A model generated the notes under the pieces. That model had not been told where the DNA came from. It ran no database searches and was given only the letters and a program-made list of their open reading frames with translations. 11,466 nt of DNA from Pseudomonadota bacterium (GTDB lineage Bacteria > Pseudomonadota > Gammaproteobacteria > Enterobacterales > Enterobacteriaceae), in the NCBI GenBank assembly GCA_023454395.1, contig JAEYFY010000201.1:1-11466 (forward strand). The letters are read 5' to 3'. Shown here one piece after another: positions 1 through 6,041 of the stretch (within the stretch, counting starts at the first letter, position 1; each line of letters opens with the position of its first letter). The translations under genes were made by a program, and so were the position numbers.

Positions 1-9
1 TGCTACAAT
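1..9 (+). promoter_or_regulatory. Candidate extended -10 element for hxpB
   Basis: The first nine bases read TGCTACAAT, a TGn extended -10 motif followed by a five-of-six match to TATAAT. It lies 39 bases before the hxpB start, which would give a leader of about 30 nt containing the GGAGAG ribosome site. Any -35 element falls outside the window, so this rests on one box and its position. Confidence 0.45.
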
Positions 10-48
10 CGCCACTCGACAACATAGACCTTATTTATGGAGAGTAAC

Positions 49-717
49 ATGTCTTTTAAATTCCCTATTGAAGCTGCAATATTTGATATGGATGGTTTAT
101 TAATCGACTCTGAACCATTTTGGCAGCGAGCAGAACATGAGGTCTTTGCTGAATTAGGCGTCGATTTATCCCTTGCATCGGCAATGCCCGATATGGTTGG
201 GTTAAGAATAAACGAAGTCATTGATTTATGGTATAAAGCATCACCTTGGCAAGGCGTTTCAAAACAAGAAGCAAAACAAAAAATGGTTTCTCGTGTTGTC
301 AAATTGGTTGAAGAAACAAAGCCACTATTACCAGGTGTTGAGCATGCCTTAGAGCTTTGCAAATCATCAGGGTTAAAAATTGCACTTGCATCGGCATCTC
401 CTGATTTTATGCTTGAGCGTGTACTTGAGTTGTTTAATATTCGCCATTACTTCTCAGCCGTCGTGTCTGCCGATGAGTTACCACATAGCAAACCACACCC
501 TGAGGTTTATCTAAACGCAGCTAAAGCGCTTAATCTTGACCCTATCCACTGTGTTTCATTAGAAGATTCTCGCAATGGCATGATTGCTTGTAAAGGAGCA
601 AGAATGCGCTCTATCGTCGTGCCAGCAACAGAACAATTTAATGATAAGCAATGGGGCTTAGCGGATGTAAAAATTGCATCACTTAATGAACTAACACAAC
701 TGCATTTATTAGGCTAA
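49..717 (+). CDS. hxpB: HAD-family hexitol/sugar-phosphate phosphatase HxpB (YniC)
   Basis: A 222-aa cytosolic phosphatase of the haloacid dehalogenase superfamily, the same length as E. coli HxpB (YniC), which hydrolyses 2-deoxyglucose-6-phosphate and hexitol phosphates. The HAD motifs are all visible: FDMDG with nucleophile Asp13 and acid/base Asp15, the motif II serine in ALASAS near residue 115, Lys148 in HSKPHP, and the Mg-binding EDSRNG around Asp173. Residues about 17-85 form the helical cap typical of beta-phosphoglucomutase-like enzymes. An in-frame ATG at 37 exists, but the ATG at 49 is preferred. It has GGAGAG at 39-44 at good spacing, and it gives an N-terminus (MSFKFPIEAAIFDMDG) aligned with E. 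coli YniC. The next gene is ydjM, as in E. coli, but a terminator separates them, so it is probably transcribed alone. Confidence 0.93.
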   Translation: MSFKFPIEAAIFDMDGLLIDSEPFWQRAEHEVFAELGVDLSLASAMPDMVGLRINEVIDLWYKASPWQGVSKQEAKQKMVSRVVKLVEETKPLLPGVEHALELCKSSGLKIALASASPDFMLERVLELFNIRHYFSAVVSADELPHSKPHPEVYLNAAKALNLDPIHCVSLEDSRNGMIACKGARMRSIVVPATEQFNDKQWGLADVKIASLNELTQLHLLG

Positions 718-728
718 TTTCCATAAAT

Positions 729-763
729 AAAAAGGGTATTTTGCTTTGTAAGATATCCTTTTT
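729..763 (+). terminator. Rho-independent terminator after hxpB
   Basis: An 11-bp stem, AAAAAGGGTAT paired with ATATCCTTTTT and including one G-U pair, closes a 13-nt loop. It starts 11 bases after the hxpB stop and ends in a T run followed by a T-rich stretch. The A-rich left arm may also give some termination on the other strand. Confidence 0.75.
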
Positions 764-992
764 GTTCTCTTTTAATATTTATCGCCTCACCAGCCACCCT
801 TTGTACTTTTGCTCTTCCTCTTATATATTTTGCTTACAGCCACTCGCCGTTATCTTATTTTTTAGTTTTTTATCCTAAATTCGATCATTTTTAAATCAAT
901 CAAATAAAATATTCCTGTTATCCCTTAATATTTAAGACAATTTTTATCTTTTTTGTCTGTTAGTTATCGCCAAAACCTTTTATACTTCATTA

Positions 993-1008
993 CTGTATAA
1001 ATGAACAG
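993..1008 (+). promoter_or_regulatory. LexA operator (SOS box) upstream of ydjM
   Basis: The sequence CTGT-ATAAATGA-ACAG matches the 16-bp LexA consensus CTGT-N8-ACAG with no mismatch in the fixed positions. It begins seven bases after a likely -10 box TATACT (981-986), so it would cover the transcription start. No clear -35 at 17 bp was found; TTAGTT at 960-965 is a weak option with 15-bp spacing. In E. coli, ydjM is a known LexA-repressed gene, which supports the assignment. No second good box was seen. Confidence 0.85.
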
Positions 1009-1026
1009 CAAACGAACAGACACGGA

Positions 1027-1593
1027 ATGACAGCAGAAGGACATCTACTTTTTTCTGTAGCAACACTTGTGTTAGCACAGAAACTTGAAATAACGCCAGC
1101 TATTGCTCATGGTGATTGGTTTCACATGATCCCTGCTGTCTTATTAGGCTCCCTTCTACCTGATTTGGATCACCCAGGCTCTATTCTTGGGCGATTATTC
1201 CGTATTATCTCTCTGCCTCTATCAAAGCTCTGTGGCCATCGAGGTTTTACGCATAGTTTGCTTGCATTTTGTGGTTTGGCTATTTTGTGGGAAACCCAAG
1301 TTTCACCGCGTTGGGATATTTCTGCCGATATCTTTCATGCCCTTTTATTGGGTTATCTTAGTCACCTCATTGCCGATATGTTAACTCCCGCGGGCGTTCC
1401 TTTCTTGTGGCCTTTAAAAATGCGTTTTGCATTACCTATTTTAGGTAAAAAGAATAATAAAAAAGGCGAGAGATTTATTTCTGTTTTGATCCTTGTTGGC
1501 GCACTTTTTTTACCTCCACACCTTACTGTTACCCTGCCTTCGCAAGTCAACAACTGGTTACAGATGTACCACGATAAGCGCACTAACTTTTAA
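1027..1593 (+). CDS. ydjM: LexA-regulated inner-membrane metal-dependent hydrolase YdjM (DUF457)
   Basis: A 188-aa integral inner-membrane protein of the DUF457/YdjM family (E. coli YdjM is 196 aa). The family is predicted to be a metal-dependent hydrolase; its substrate is unknown. Conserved polar positions include His6, the LLPDLDHP motif (Asp46, Asp48, His49), GHRGFTHS (His71, Arg72, His76) and LSHLIADMLTPAGVPFLWP (His113, Asp117). These are the likely metal ligands set between hydrophobic segments at about 34-45, 76-88, 104-118 and 150-163. The start MTAEGHLLFS is identical to the E. coli N-terminus. Shine-Dalgarno pairing is poor (only ACGGA touching the ATG), which suggests low basal translation. 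The upstream LexA box indicates induction by DNA damage. No strong terminator was seen after it. Confidence 0.92.
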   Translation: MTAEGHLLFSVATLVLAQKLEITPAIAHGDWFHMIPAVLLGSLLPDLDHPGSILGRLFRIISLPLSKLCGHRGFTHSLLAFCGLAILWETQVSPRWDISADIFHALLLGYLSHLIADMLTPAGVPFLWPLKMRFALPILGKKNNKKGERFISVLILVGALFLPPHLTVTLPSQVNNWLQMYHDKRTNF

Positions 1594-1767
1594 CATCCCC
1601 TGACAAAACCCTACGTTTTTCTATTTATTTATAAATTCTTACATCTTTTTATACCTACTTTCCTTGTCTTTATAACCAAACGATTATATAAAATACTAAT
1701 TAATTATAAAAAGTTATTAACAACCCTGTTACTATATAACGAATTGATGCTGTTATATCCTTTCTTA

Positions 1768-1795
1768 TTACCTAAGAACTCATATCGCATACAAT
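1768..1795 (+). promoter_or_regulatory. Weak candidate promoter for tcyP
   Basis: TTACCT (1768-1773) and TACAAT (1790-1795) are spaced by 16 bp and would start a leader of about 35 nt before tcyP. The -10 is a five-of-six match and the -35 is poor. TTGATG (1744-1749) with TATTAC (1766-1771), also 16 bp apart, is an alternative. E. coli tcyP is controlled by CysB, but no CysB site can be named by eye in this AT-rich spacer. Confidence 0.3.
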
Positions 1796-1836
1796 CGTTG
1801 AATTTATATAAATAAAGATCTCGTTGGAGAGTTAAG

Positions 1837-3228
1837 ATGAATTTTCCGTTAATTATTAACGTACTCGTCTTTGTTGTGCTATTACTCATCTTGGCTAAAT
1901 TAAGTCAACGTCAGTGGAGCCTTTCAAAGAAAGTTCTTGTTGGTTTAGTTTTTGGTGTTGCTTTTGGACTAGCACTACACGCATTCTATGACTCACACGA
2001 TCCTATTATTAAAGAATCTATTCTTTGGTTTAATATCGTGGGTAATGGCTATGTACAGCTGTTGCAAATGATCATTATGCCATTAGTATTTGCCTCTATT
2101 CTTAGTGCCGTAGCTCGTTTACATCAAGCATCATCACTAGGAAAAATTAGTGGTCTCACTATTGGTACACTGTTATTTACCACCGCTATTTCTGCCTTAA
2201 TCGGTATTGTTATTGCTAACTTATTTGGCTTAACAGCAGAAGGCTTAGTACAAGGTGAACAAGAAGCACAGCGCTTAATTGCACTTGAACAAAATTACAT
2301 GGGCAAAGTTTCTGACTTAACGATGCCACAGCTTATTTTGTCATTTATTCCTAAAAATCCATTTGCTGATTTAACAGGCGCCAGCTCCACATCGATTATT
2401 AGCGTTGTTATCTTCGCGACTTTCTTAGGCATGGCTGCGTTGAAATTACTCAAAGAAGATCAGCCTCGTGGTGAGAAAGTTTTAGTCGCGATTGATTGCC
2501 TACAATCATGGATCATGAAACTGGTTCGCATTGTTATGATGTTAACACCTTATGGTGTAATGGCGCTGATGACTAAAGTTGTTGCAAGCTCCAATATGCA
2601 CGACATCATTCAATTAGGAAGCTTTGTTGTTGCCTCTTATGTTGCTATTGGCTTAATGTTTGTTGTTCATGGATTACTGGTCAGCTTCACAGGTTTAAAT
2701 CCGATTAGATTCTTCAAAAAAGCGGGACCTTTATTAGCATTTGCATTTACAAGCCGTTCAAGTGCTGCAAGTATTCCGTTGAATATTGAAACACAAATTA
2801 AGCGTGTTGGTGTACCAGAATCTATCGCAAGCTTCTCGTCCTCTTTTGGTACAACAATTGGTCAAAATGGTTGTGCGGGTATTTACCCTGCGATGTTAGC
2901 TGTTATGGTTGCGCCTACTGTGGGAATTAACCCATTAGATCCAATGTGGATCGCAACTTTAGTTGCTATCGTGACTGTTAGCTCTGCTGGTGTTGCTGGT
3001 GTGGGTGGCGGTGCAACATTTGCAGCCCTTATCGTTTTACCTGCCATGGGCTTACCAGTGACATTAGTTGCCCTGTTAATCTCAGTAGAACCGTTAATTG
3101 ATATGGGACGTACAGCATTAAACGTTAGTGGCTCCATGACAGCGGGTACAATTACCAGCCAAATTATGGGACAAACGGACAAAGCTGTCTTCAACCAAGA
3201 TGAAGAAACTGAGCTTACCGTAAAATAA
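1837..3228 (+). CDS. tcyP: L-cystine symporter TcyP (YdjN)
   Basis: A 463-aa inner-membrane transporter of the dicarboxylate/amino acid:cation symporter family, the same length as E. coli TcyP and similar along its whole length. It imports L-cystine as a sulfur source and takes up related compounds. Family landmarks are present: the re-entrant HP1 serine motif SRSSAAS (about 306-312), GQNGCAG in TM7 (342-348), the glycine-rich HP2 segment [12 protein letters not shown] (382-393) and DMGRTALNV in TM8 (422-430). The first helix covers residues 4-21. GGAGA at 1826-1830 is a good ribosome site for this ATG. The gene lies after ydjM as in E. coli, with 243 bp of AT-rich DNA between them, and is closed by a strong terminator, so it is likely a single-gene unit. 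Confidence 0.95.
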   Translation: MNFPLIINVLVFVVLLLILAKLSQRQWSLSKKVLVGLVFGVAFGLALHAFYDSHDPIIKESILWFNIVGNGYVQLLQMIIMPLVFASILSAVARLHQASSLGKISGLTIGTLLFTTAISALIGIVIANLFGLTAEGLVQGEQEAQRLIALEQNYMGKVSDLTMPQLILSFIPKNPFADLTGASSTSIISVVIFATFLGMAALKLLKEDQPRGEKVLVAIDCLQSWIMKLVRIVMMLTPYGVMALMTKVVASSNMHDIIQLGSFVVASYVAIGLMFVVHGLLVSFTGLNPIRFFKKAGPLLAFAFTSRSSAASIPLNIETQIKRVGVPESIASFSSSFGTTIGQNGCAGIYPAMLAVMVAPTVGINPLDPMWIATLVAIVTVSSAGVAGVGGGATFAALIVLPAMGLPVTLVALLISVEPLIDMGRTALNVSGSMTAGTITSQIMGQTDKAVFNQDEETELTVK

Positions 3229-3249
3229 ACGTTATCTACCTCTATTGAT

Positions 3250-3280
3250 AAAGCCAGTTCATTTGAACTGGCTTTTTTTT
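3250..3280 (+). terminator. Rho-independent terminator of tcyP
   Basis: AAAGCCAGTTC pairs perfectly with GAACTGGCTTT around an ATTT tetraloop and runs into eight T residues. It starts 22 bases after the tcyP stop. It is the ancestor or the sister of the hairpin at 4273-4302. Confidence 0.92.
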
Positions 3281-3317
3281 GTATCTATATTAAGTTACGT
3301 ATCTTCTATCTATTTAA

Positions 3318-3346
3318 TTCACCGATATCAATAAAAAACTTATAAA
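3318..3346 (+). promoter_or_regulatory. Candidate promoter of the 287-aa gene
   Basis: TTCACC (3318-3323) and TATAAA (3341-3346) are separated by 17 bp. The implied start near 3353 leaves a very short leader that begins in the AAGG ribosome site, which weakens the call. TTGAAC (3263-3268) with TATATT (3286-3291), also 17 bp apart, is an alternative in which the -35 lies in the right arm of the tcyP terminator. Both pairs are degraded in repeat copy B. Confidence 0.3.
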
Positions 3347-3363
3347 TATAACAAGGTAAAATC

Positions 3364-4227
3364 GTGCAAAAAATGATGCGAGTTTTACGTAAACTCTATA
3401 AATATGAAAATAGTCAATATGATCCAGAACGTCAGGTTTCACTGTATTCCCTTGATATCCTGTCAGAAAAAGAAAAAGCCTTATTGTCTGAGTCCAATTG
3501 GCAACCTAATATCATAGAAAGATTTGCTGATCACGCTGATGTTATTTCGAAATTAAATAGCTTAAAGAATAATCCATTACTCACCCAAAAGCGTTGCTTA
3601 GATGCTTTTGTTGCAGGTGTCGGAAGTAGTTATCTTAGAGGTCGCTCTGTTTTAGGGGCTTTTCATAAATTGCAAAATTTGCCATTACATAATTATGAAG
3701 AAAAGCCTCAATATGCCTGCTGTTGGGTTTGTAGTGATAAAGATCAGCAAAAACATATTAATGACAGCTATTTTCAATATTGCCTCTATTACGGTAATTC
3801 TTATACTGGCAATCCTACTTATGCTTACTTGAATTTAAAACATCTACTGACCGTCTCCCCTATCAGCCCAACTCCCGCAGATAAAGAGATCTTTAAGCAA
3901 TTGCTCGATTTATTACGCCATGCGCCTGAAGATGAAACTCCGGGTAAGTTTGAAAAGCGGTTAAATGAGGCTAAATTAGTTTCTGGTGATAAATATACCA
4001 AACGAGGTATTTTGCACTCACTTGCCTTAGTTGGTGTTATTCCCAATGCCTACATTCCATTATCTTTAGATCATTGGGCGAATTTCGGCGATATTACCAT
4101 TGCAGAAAATCAACTTAATAACACAAAAGGTCGCTCTGATATGGAAATGCCATGGGCGGGCTGGAAAGGTACTCTTAAAATTGATGAGGAAAAACTGATG
4201 GCATACTTTGGCGAGTATTTAGATTAA
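3364..4227 (+). CDS. Uncharacterised 287-aa protein with one CxxC motif
   Basis: I do not recognise this family. The 287-aa product is soluble, with no signal peptide or membrane span. Residues 1-70 are charged and probably helical. A central block, SSYLRGRSVLGAFHKLQNLP (88-107), is followed by Cys119, Cys120 and Cys123 (CCWVC), a possible half zinc site. Residues 135-160 are rich in Tyr, and a helical part (172-225) leads to KRGILHSLALVGVIPN and the tryptophan-rich MPWAGWKG (261-268). The GTG at 3364 is chosen because AAGG (3353-3356) lies seven bases before it; the ATGs at 3373 and 3376 are too far away. The gene is bounded by the tcyP terminator and the homologous hairpin at 4273, so it forms an insulated single-gene unit. 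It lies beside an AbiE-like system, so an accessory role is possible but unproven. Reading-frame length and a clean stop argue for a functional gene. Confidence 0.8.
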   Translation: MQKMMRVLRKLYKYENSQYDPERQVSLYSLDILSEKEKALLSESNWQPNIIERFADHADVISKLNSLKNNPLLTQKRCLDAFVAGVGSSYLRGRSVLGAFHKLQNLPLHNYEEKPQYACCWVCSDKDQQKHINDSYFQYCLYYGNSYTGNPTYAYLNLKHLLTVSPISPTPADKEIFKQLLDLLRHAPEDETPGKFEKRLNEAKLVSGDKYTKRGILHSLALVGVIPNAYIPLSLDHWANFGDITIAENQLNNTKGRSDMEMPWAGWKGTLKIDEEKLMAYFGEYLD

Positions 4228-4231
4228 ATAC

Positions 4232-4256
4232 CCTATTATTCCGCATAAATAATAGG
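4232..4256 (+). repeat. Hairpin just after the 287-aa gene
   Basis: CCTATTATT (4232-4240) and AATAATAGG (4248-4256) form a perfect 9-bp inverted repeat with a 7-nt loop, starting four bases after the stop codon. No T run follows, so it is more likely an mRNA 3' stabilising structure than a terminator. The true terminator is probably the hairpin 17 bases further on. Confidence 0.5.
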
Positions 4257-4272
4257 AAGCGCTCAATAAACT

Positions 4273-4302
4273 AAGGTCAGTTCAATTTGAGCTGGCTTTT
4301 TT
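4273..4302 (+). terminator. Rho-independent terminator of the 287-aa gene
   Basis: AAGGTCAGTTCA can pair with TGAGCTGGCTT(T) along its full length, followed by six T residues. Compared with the tcyP hairpin there are three base changes in the stem, and each turns a Watson-Crick pair into a G-U pair. The fold is therefore preserved although the sequence has drifted. Confidence 0.75.
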
Positions 4303-4396
4303 GTATCTCTATTAAGTCGCATATCTTCTATTTTTGTCATCCTCCAATATCAATAAAAACCCTCTAAACATAACAAGACAAAATCGTGCAAAAAAT
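4273..4396 (+). repeat. Direct repeat copy B: second terminator, leader and start codon
   Basis: The second copy of the 3250-3374 segment. It keeps the hairpin, the segment with ATATCAATAAAAA, and the junction ATCGTGCAAAAAAT, after which the sequence departs entirely from the 287-aa gene. The ribosome-site region has changed from AAGGT to AAGAC, and the candidate promoter boxes of copy A are not kept. It is therefore either a decayed duplicate or the older copy split by an insertion. Confidence 0.82.
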
Positions 4397-4481
4397 CATA
4401 TATCTTTGGTTAGTAATTAATTTGATTGTTATAATATCTTTACTAACAAAACTTACTCACCACTCTAAGCAATCAATATAA
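4386..4481 (+). CDS. Possible 31-aa single-span membrane peptide
   Basis: Reading from the GTG that closes repeat copy B gives a 31-codon frame ending at TAA 4479-4481. The product begins MQK, continues with the hydrophobic stretch IIYLWLVINLIVIISLL, and ends in a polar tail with Lys, two His and Lys. That is the shape of a small single-span membrane protein or a type I toxin-like peptide; no known family is recognised. The start context is homologous to the one used by the 287-aa gene but with a weaker ribosome site (AAGA). It is too short to be secure from sequence alone. AT-rich DNA easily encodes hydrophobic runs by chance, so it may be a remnant. Confidence 0.35.
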   Translation: MQKIIYLWLVINLIVIISLLTKLTHHSKQSI

Positions 4482-4534
4482 TTTATAATAAAAACAATTA
4501 ATTAAACTTTCAAATTATCATCGGATAAAATTAA

Positions 4535-4579
4535 AATGTCGTATTTTTGCTATCATTAATGTCGTATTTTTGCTATCAT
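4535..4579 (+). promoter_or_regulatory. Tandem 22-bp repeats with duplicated extended -10: toxin-antitoxin promoter/operator
   Basis: Two perfect 22-bp copies lie at 4535-4556 and 4558-4579, a period of 23 bp. Each starts AATGTCG and ends TGCTATCAT, an extended -10 element (TGn plus a five-of-six -10). Transcription could start near 4563 and 4586, upstream of the antitoxin start at 4604. AbiEi-type antitoxins are known to repress their own promoters, so the repeats are plausible operator copies. That binding is an inference. Confidence 0.6.
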
Positions 4580-4591
4580 AATATTTGACTT

Positions 4592-4599
4592 AAGGAGGA
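4592..4599 (+). promoter_or_regulatory. Strong ribosome binding site of the antitoxin gene
   Basis: AAGGAGGA is a near-perfect Shine-Dalgarno sequence four bases before ATG 4604, the strongest in the window. It fixes that start and predicts high antitoxin translation relative to the downstream toxin, which has no such site. Confidence 0.8.
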
Positions 4600-4603
4600 A
4601 ACC

Positions 4604-5008
4604 ATGACAATAAAAGATAAAATTGAAACACGTTTAAAACGTTCAAAACGTAATGTTTTCTTTCGTAAAGATTTTAATGATATAGCAGGTTATGATCAAA
4701 TAGGTCGGGTTTTAAACTTACTTATCCAAGAAGGTGTTTTGCTAAGAGTTGGGCAAGGTGTTTATACCAAAGCCCGCCGTAACCAAATTACAGGAAAAAC
4801 AATGCCAGCAGCCCCTGGTGGGTCAGCATCAGTTATTATTGAAACACTTGATCGTCTCAAAATACCTTATTTACTTGGTGATGCCACCAAAGCATACAAT
4901 GAGGGTAGTTCAACTCAAATTCCTGCATATGTTGAAATAAAAACCCCTCGTCGTTTTAGCCGAAAACTCATAATAGGGAATAGCAAAATTAATGAAAAAA
5001 CAAATTGA
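4604..5008 (+). CDS. AbiEi-like type IV antitoxin / DUF6088 family protein
   Basis: A 134-aa, mostly basic protein. Residues about 1-57 form a winged helix-turn-helix of the AbiEi/DUF6088 kind: a basic first helix (IKDKIETRLKRSKRNVFFRKDF), helices ending in LLIQEGVLLRVGQGVY, and the wing with the GQGVYTKA turn. Residues 66-134 (MPAAPGG to the end, with IPYLLGDATKAYNEGSSTQIPA) match the short C-terminal part seen in this family. It is shorter than classical AbiEi antitoxins (about 200 aa or more), but no frameshift or broken end was seen. In AbiE systems the first gene encodes an autorepressor antitoxin and the second a nucleotidyltransferase toxin. The last 17 bp overlap the toxin start, as expected for translational coupling. 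Proteins of this type are sometimes annotated under other names; the neighbour makes this reading strong. Confidence 0.8.
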   Translation: MTIKDKIETRLKRSKRNVFFRKDFNDIAGYDQIGRVLNLLIQEGVLLRVGQGVYTKARRNQITGKTMPAAPGGSASVIIETLDRLKIPYLLGDATKAYNEGSSTQIPAYVEIKTPRRFSRKLIIGNSKINEKTN

Positions 5009-5957
5009 TTTATTCCCTGATGTTGCAGATGCTCTCGGTATTGATTCCGTATCTATTGTTGAAAAAGATTTTTATATCATTGAGTTATTAAAAATGATTA
5101 AAGATACAGCTTACCATTCCCATCAACTTGTTTTTTCTGGTGGTACAGCACTATCTAAATCAGGAATAGCATTAAACAGAATGTCTGAAGATGTTGATAT
5201 AAAAATGGTACCAAATGTTCAGTTTTCATCCAAGTCAAGGGAGCAGCGTAAAAAAATTAGGCGTGAATTAATTGGCTCAATTATAAAGAAAATAGAATCA
5301 TTAGATTTTTTTAAAATTAACTTAGAAAATGCAATTAAACGTGATGAATATCGCTACTACGAAGTAGAAATACAATACCCACAAAAGCACCAGCAAGCAC
5401 CTTGCTTAAGACCCTTCATTAAACTTGAATTTATCGAAACAGAATTATTAGAGCCACCCGAAAATAGAAACATTAGCTCATTAGTTACACAATTAACTGA
5501 TCAAGGAGATGTAATTGAATCACTTCCATGTGCTACAAATGAATCAACTCATGTGGAGAAACTTATATCAATAATGCGTAGAACAGCATCATTAAATCGT
5601 GGTTATGATCGATTTGACGATAAATCATTAGTTAGGCATATTTATGATAATTATTGTATTGTCACTCACCAACCACCTGATTATCAAAAACTTAGTATTT
5701 TTATGTATAACTGTATACAACAAGATATAGCACGATACTCAAACCAGTATCCTGAATTTTGCGAGTTTCCACTTAAAGAATTGCAACTAGGGCTAGATAG
5801 ATTACGTGATGATCCAATTCATGAGCAACGTTATCTAAAATTTGTTTTACCGATGGTCTTTAGCAAAAACAAAATCACATGGAAAAATGCATATGCAACA
5901 TTTCATACAACAGCCTCTATTTTATTAAATATCCTTAACGAAAAATATTATGATTAA
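4992..5957 (+). CDS. AbiEii/AbiGii-family nucleotidyltransferase toxin
   Basis: A 321-aa protein of the AbiEii nucleotidyltransferase-like family, the toxin half of type IV toxin-antitoxin and abortive-infection systems. Members transfer nucleotides and arrest growth, for instance upon phage infection. Visible motifs in order: VEKDFYIIELL (23-33), the GGTALSKSG loop (50-58) characteristic of the fold, the metal-binding SEDVDI (65-70, with Asp67 and Asp69), RPFIKLEF (140-147, Lys144 and Glu146), and HVEKLISIMRR (187-197), followed by RHIYDNY (215-221). The full set suggests an intact enzyme. The ATG lies inside the end of the antitoxin gene (17-bp overlap, different frame) with no strong ribosome site of its own, so translation is probably coupled. 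The operon ends at a strong hairpin two bases after the stop. Confidence 0.87.
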   Translation: MKKQIDLFPDVADALGIDSVSIVEKDFYIIELLKMIKDTAYHSHQLVFSGGTALSKSGIALNRMSEDVDIKMVPNVQFSSKSREQRKKIRRELIGSIIKKIESLDFFKINLENAIKRDEYRYYEVEIQYPQKHQQAPCLRPFIKLEFIETELLEPPENRNISSLVTQLTDQGDVIESLPCATNESTHVEKLISIMRRTASLNRGYDRFDDKSLVRHIYDNYCIVTHQPPDYQKLSIFMYNCIQQDIARYSNQYPEFCEFPLKELQLGLDRLRDDPIHEQRYLKFVLPMVFSKNKITWKNAYATFHTTASILLNILNEKYYD

Positions 5958-5958
5958 A

Positions 5959-5990
5959 AAACGCCAGAAAGATTTAACTCTCTGGCGTTT
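5959..5990. terminator. Bidirectional terminator between the toxin gene and htpX
   Basis: AAACGCCAGA (5959-5968) and TCTGGCGTTT (5981-5990) form a perfect 10-bp stem with a 12-nt loop. On the plus strand it is followed by TTTCTATTTTT, and on the minus strand by TTTTTT. It can therefore end both the toxin operon and htpX, which converge here. Confidence 0.87.
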
Positions 5991-6041
5991 CTATTTTTAG
6001 CGAAGCATTAACAATATTTTCTTTAATGCTATCATTCAATC

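Larger units (their letters stand above)
3250..3374 (+). repeat. Direct repeat copy A: tcyP terminator, leader and first codons
   Basis: This 125-bp segment recurs at 4273-4396 with about 83% identity by hand alignment. It spans the tcyP terminator hairpin, an AT-rich leader, the ribosome site, the GTG start codon and eight more bases of the 287-aa gene (through GTGCAAAAAAT). Identity stops abruptly there. The two GTG codons are exactly 1022 bp apart, and only two small indels separate the copies, both in the hairpin and T-run part. Confidence 0.85.

Noticed and set aside
37..48. Upstream in-frame ATG for hxpB giving four extra residues
   Set aside because: It has no ribosome site of its own, and its bases contain the GGAGAG serving ATG 49. 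The shorter form matches the E. coli N-terminus and length.
1594..1660. Terminator after ydjM at AAAAC-CCTAC-GTTTT
   Set aside because: The stem has only five mostly A-T pairs with a poor T tract, too weak to call.
2883..3194. 103-codon minus-strand frame inside tcyP
   Set aside because: It is a shadow of the conserved HP2/TM8 coding region of tcyP with no ribosome site or family match.
3250..4396. Insertion sequence bounded by terminal repeats
   Set aside because: The repeats are direct and contain a terminator and gene start, the enclosed gene is not transposase-like, and no target-site duplication was seen.
4535..4579. Start of a CRISPR array
   Set aside because: There are only two 22-bp copies separated by one base, with no spacers and no cas genes. 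The position and extended -10 elements fit a promoter.
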